A model generated the notes under the pieces. The model saw only the letters and a program-made list of their open reading frames with translations, did no database searches and was not told the origin of the DNA. Both the position numbers and the translations under genes were made by a program. Shown here in pieces: positions 59,412 through 64,000 of a stretch of DNA of 64,000 nucleotides. Within the stretch, counting starts at the first letter, position 1; every line of letters starts with the position of its first letter. This DNA is from Sarcocystis neurona (taxonomy: Eukaryota > Apicomplexa > Conoidasida > Eucoccidiorida > Sarcocystidae): assembly GCA_000727475.1 (NCBI GenBank), contig KL647290.1:327472-391471 (forward strand). Reading direction: 5' to 3'.

Positions 59412-62400
59412 ATGTGCCGACGGTGCGCTCTCTTTCGCTCTGCATGCCTTGCAGCAGCAGGAAAAGTACCACCGCAGTCCCCTCTTTCCTTGGATTCCTC
59501 TACAGAAGGAGGAGGTAGCGCCGCGTGGGCAGGAGCACCCCGGGCACGCAACAGCAGCAGATGCACATGCAGGCGTGCTGCTGTGGAGTATATATCTGCA
59601 CGTGGCTGTTGCTCTTGCTGCGGGAGTGACAACTCCTTCAATAGGAAGGATTTCGTCAACAGGTATGGAGGATCTCACTCAGCAGGAGCGATAGCTGTAG
59701 CTTGTGCACCCGTAGCAACAACACCACATGGTGGGATTTCTCCGCTCGCAGCAGTAGCTGCACGTTGGACCGAGGCAGCAGCGACTGCAGCCGCACGACG
59801 TGACATAAAAACCGTCGAACCAAGCGCAGCACAAGCACCCGCACACGGGACAACGTCGAACACGCGGGTACACGGCGAAACAGCAGACGGAGAAACCCGG
59901 GGGCGTACAGCGGCAGGAACAAACCCCACCAGAACACCTGGAGCAGCAGCAAGCGCACTAGGCGCAGCGGTGTCGTCTTCGGTGGTAACAAAGAACGCGT
60001 GTGGTGGCCCGTTCATAGCAGTGCGCACGACGCGTCACACTACGAAAATACGCAGCACGTGCTGGTCTGCAGCGTTGGCAGGTAAAGATCAGGATGACGC
60101 AGCTGGAATAGCACCGGCAACTGTAGCAGAGGGAACTCCGGTAGCGACAGAAGGTGAAAGTGAGAACCGCATCCACTGCAAGAACGTACTGCAAGTAGTC
60201 GTGGGCAAGTCGACACAAACACACGGAATAATCTCGTGGGACAAAAGCTACTCTTACCTGTGGAACGGCATCCGTCGAGAACCTACTGCTGCTGAGCGCA
60301 TGGCTGCAGCTGCGCTACGGGACTTCTCTTTCCTTGATACTGGCGCCCAGGACGCACAGCGGCGGGGTTGCCTTAAAACTCTGCACTCCAGGGTAGCAGA
60401 ACACACTTGTATCCCTTTCACTGCTGCAGGCCATACTAACTGCCGCGCATACAGGCAGAAGCCGCACAGGGTCGTGCGGCTACTCCAGCGGTGTATGCAG
60501 CCCGTCATTGCTCAGCACGCTGCTTTTGCTGCTGCTGTCCGTCCTGCAGCAGCACTGCTTGCCGACCTGCTTGCTGCCCAGCCGCACGTAGCTCCTCTGC
60601 TTCTTGGCAGCCCCGTTGCAGGTGACAGCAGCGGCTGCAAGAGCGCCACACTTCCTCCTACAACTTACAGCAGCACCGCACCCAGTTCGCAGCAGAACGC
60701 GAGGTCGACAGGTGTAGAAGAGCAGGAACCGCTACTGCAGGGGAAAGAGCAACAGCTCTGGTCGAACAAGCAGCAGGAACTCCTGACAGCCCGGGACTTC
60801 CTGCTGCAGTACTACAGAGGAAGGCAGGGGCTCTTTTTTTTAGAAGCGAGCAATGTACAAACACCGGAGGCAGCACACGAAGCAAGCGCACTAACAAAAC
60901 CCGTATCAGCAGCAGGGACATTGCAGAGAGCAGGGGCACGTCCGGCAGCAGCAGAAGCAGCACGAAGAATAGTGGCAGGAGCAGGGAGAACAGCAGCAGC
61001 GGCAAGCAGAGCGGCTGCCTTGGCGAGGGCAACAGCAGGCGCCACTGCAGCAGCAACCGCAGCAGCAGCGGCTGCGAGTATCGAAGTAGACGTGCATGAA
61101 GGATACGCGTATTACCAGAGACCGTCGCCGTCGTCCGCAGACCACGTCGTATTCTGCCGCCGACCACTGCCACAGAGCCATCCACGGTCCCCCCCCTTTT
61201 GCTGCAACGGCAGCGGCCGCAGTGGCAGCGCCAGTCCCCGCCGCAGCACCAGCAGTGGCAGCATCGGGACCAGCATCGCCAGCAGCAGTGCACGCGCCAG
61301 TACCACCGAGGACGGTCATGCTGGCAGGAGCAAGGGCATCGCTAGCGACGCTCGTGGCCAGAGCACAAACTGCAACAGGCCTTCGACGTGCGGCAACCCC
61401 AGGAGCGGCGCGCGTCGTGAGAGCAGCAGCAGCGGATGGACGTGCAACAGCAATAAGAGCAGCGGCAGTAGTCGTGTGGGCAGCACCAGCGGAAGCACAA
61501 CCACCTGCAGCAGGGGGAGGCGCCCAGTGATAGCCAATAAAAGCAACAGCGTCGGTCGAAGGCCGCACGCAACTCACGAGGATCGCAGCAGTGAAGAGGA
61601 AGATCTGCGTAGACACGACAATGTATACACTCCGCCCCCCCCGACACTCGCGGCCGTACTGCAGCAGGAACGACAACTACGCAGGGCCGGCGGCAGCATC
61701 AGCGAGGCCCGTCCCAGCATGTGCAGCAGCAGGAGAGCTTCTCGCAACAGACGCAGCAGCGGGAGACGAGACAGCAACAGCAGCAGCGGCGCGAGGGACA
61801 GGCCCACAGACGGAGCTGCAGACGCTGCTTCTCGGTGGACCAAAGGCGGGGGGGACGAAGTGCGGTTCTCTGCTGTTGACGTGCTGCGGGGAGAGCAGCT
61901 GCTTGTTGACGTTGGCCTGCTGGCGCAGCCTCAGCTGAGGAACGATGTTGCGGCAGCGAGCGAAAGTTGGGAAGGCGCTCCTCCTTCTCATCTTCCTCCG
62001 GCCGAACCTGCAGCTCTAAAGTCCTGCTCGCAGCAGGCGCGGGCCTGGACTGAGGCGACTGTCCCCGGCGCACCAGCAACCGCGCGAGCGTCGGCAGCAG
62101 CAGCAGTGACGGCCGAAGCAGCAAGCGCAAGAGAAACGGCAAAGTCAGCGGCATCACCCTTCCCGGCTGCAGCTGGAACAGGAGCCTCAGGAGAATGTTC
62201 CGCGTCAGCAGCAGCCGGAGAAGCCCGAGTGGGGTTTGTAAAAGTGTCGGATGAATCTCGTCTGCTTGCCTACTCTGTTTGTCTCGACGGAAGCAGCCGC
62301 TTCTTCCTTCGCTTCAAAGTCTTACCCCCTCCGGCGATGCCTCGTCCCGTGGCCGCTGCTGCTGCGGATTACGCCACACGCGCAGCACGCAGGGACGCTG

Positions 62401-63617
62401 CTGGGGTTACTGCAGCAGCAAGCTGGGATGCTGCAGCACTCCCACGTGGAAATGCTGTAGCGGCGGGCGGAAGTGCTGCAGTGGCCAAAAGAGACGCTGC
62501 AGCGCTTCAGGAAGATGCTGCAGCAGCGCTGTATACGGAATGTGAAGATTTGCCACTTGTAACTGCAGTGGGGTGTCGTGACACCCCACTATTGTGTGGG
62601 GCCGTCGGCAGTTTTGAATTTCTGGCCTATTTTAAAAAGTCTCGGTACCCGCTCCTCGTCACTCCAGAACACGTCGTCGACCAAAAGCAGCACGACGTGC
62701 AACAGCACGGGCAACCGCTTGGTCAGCAGCAGCAGCAGAAACAGCAGCAAACAGCGCAGGCCTGGCCGCCGCAACGGGCGGGGGAGCAGCAGCGTGCGCA
62801 GGTTGTTAAGGAGCAACAAACTGAACACGGGAAGAAGCAGCAGCAGCAGCAGGAGCAGAGTCCGCCGTTGAGGAGGCACCAGCAGCAGAAGCTGGTGCAA
62901 GAGCAGCGCCAAGACCACCACCCGACCGAGAAGGAGGGGCAGCAGCACGAGTACCTGGAGATATTCTCACGACTGAAGCGACAGCAGCGTGGCGCACCGC
63001 AGGGCAGTTTGAGAAAGACGAGAATTGGTTTCAAGCAAGAGCCTCCTCCTTCTCTAAGTCTGTGTGTTGCCGAAGTGAACGAAGGAAGCAGAGCTCGTGG
63101 GAAAGCCCCGGCGCTGCTGCTGCAGCAGGGCGGAGACGCAGGTGGCGAGAGCAGCAACTGTGAAGCAGCTGTCGTGTGTCTGTACACCTCGTTGTCGCCC
63201 CACAACATGCGACCGAACCAGATTCGACGCTGCGTGATGCGGATTCAGACAGCGAAAGATGAAGCGGAGAGCACGTCACCTTCCTTTTTTCTTCCTGCCG
63301 CTGCAACGTCGCCGTGTCCTCCGTCTACTGCTGCGGCAAAAGCGCATGTCTCTGCCTCAGCGAACTCAGCCACCGCAGGCGACACAGGGATTCGAGCCAA
63401 GGCAACCCCGCCGTCCAGCACGCAGCCGGCCCTCGCAGCCACTGCAGCTGCGCCTGCCGGCGGTGCGGGCCTTGGTGCTGCCGCCCTTGGGGGTGCTTGT
63501 GTTGCGGCTGCTGATTTTACTGCTGCCGGCGTTGCTGAGGATGCGGCTGCTGCGAAATGGCGAACGCTAGCGTATCAGCAGCTCAAGGTCGTAGAGGAGG
63601 AGGTAGTCGTCGATTTA
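59412..63617 (+). CDS. Oligopeptidase B-like serine peptidase (S9A), N-terminal part
   Basis: Oligopeptidase B cleaves short peptides after basic residues; a beta-propeller covers an alpha/beta-hydrolase domain. This exon gives 1,402 residues in family order: THGIISWDKSYSYLWNGI near 270 (family HG....D.Y.WLRD); VHEGYAYYQRPSPSSADHVV-FCRR near 563 (GDY.YY.R.....Y...CRR); EQLLVDVGLLAQ near 828; FVKVSDESRLLAYSVCLDGS-SRFFLRFK near 941 (F..SPD.RLLAYSVD..G...Y.LR.KDL); VGSFEFLAYFKK near 1065; and NMRPNQIRRCVMRI near 1265 (RPY.V.RHRLG). Between them are long Ala, Gln, Ser and Arg-rich inserts. The ATG at 59412 is the first in frame but lies before a long unconserved stretch, so it is uncertain. The exon ends at a TTA|GTAAGC donor (63618) on a codon boundary. 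The Ser-Asp-His triad lies beyond the window. Confidence 0.8.
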
Positions 63618-64000
63618 GTAAGCAGAAGACTGCGTAGATGTGTATATTGTCGCCCTCTCTCCCTCTCTCCCTATATGGGTATAGATGTATATAGATGTGT
63701 ACCACCCTTGACCCATATACACATGCGTATACATATGTATGTATATATATATATATATCTGTGTCTCTTTCTCTGTATATATATCTGTGTGCCACTCTTG
63801 ATCTGCCCACATAATACATATATATATATATCTATATGTTAATGTGTATGTCTCTGTGTACCACCCTTGATCGGCCCGTCTATAAAAATATGTATATATA
63901 TATATAGATCTGTGTGTTTCTCTCTCTCCATATGTATATATATATGTATATATATATATATATATATATCTGTGTGTGTCTCTCTCTATAGTATATACTA
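63618..64000 (+). other. Start of an intron with TATA microsatellite (continues past the window)
   Basis: It begins GTAAGC and is filled with GTATATAT, TCTCTCTC and ATATAGATGTG units. A unit containing GTACCACCCTTGA or GCCACTCTTGATC recurs at 63699, 63790 and 63858. No acceptor is seen before the window ends. Confidence 0.6.

Overview
This window looks like nuclear DNA of an apicomplexan coccidian, most likely an Eimeria species. Three things point there. CAG/CTG triplets are dense in both exons and introns and give poly-Gln, poly-Ala, poly-Ser, poly-Leu and poly-Cys tracts (homopolymeric amino-acid repeats). TATATG/GTATATAT and TATC microsatellites are abundant. Triplet-rich and triplet-poor DNA alternate, as in the known R and P chromosome segments of Eimeria tenella. 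Genus is inferred; species is not decided.

Layout. (1) About 1-17.3 kb is triplet- and microsatellite-rich. Eleven exon-sized blocks on the + strand (106 to 16131) have good splice sites, open frames and matching phases, and may be one large gene that starts left of the window. It has Leu-rich membrane-like ends and an acidic, Gln/Ala-rich middle; I do not recognise the family. (2) About 17.3-43.5 kb is triplet-poor. Its only confident gene is on the - strand (34823 to 21605): a very long protein with a degenerate EF-hand and at least a dozen WD40-like repeats, resembling the WDR49/WDR64/EFCAB8 architecture. (3) About 43.5-64 kb is triplet-rich again. It holds a two-exon - strand gene (51408 to 43635) that I identify as diphthamide biosynthesis protein DPH2, inflated about fourfold by low-complexity inserts. 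It also holds the 5' part of a + strand oligopeptidase B-like (S9A family) gene (59412 to beyond 64000), whose catalytic domain lies outside the window.

The three recognised genes have unrelated roles: EF2 modification (DPH2), peptide hydrolysis (oligopeptidase B) and a probable scaffold (WD40). The shared theme is architecture. In the triplet-rich parts, short conserved motifs lie far apart between repeat-coded inserts, and the introns carry the TATA-type microsatellites. Since CAG/CTG runs have no stop codon in any frame, long open frames alone are weak evidence here; I relied on conserved motifs, splice sites and phase agreement. I saw no rRNA, tRNA, CRISPR array, transposon or telomere array.
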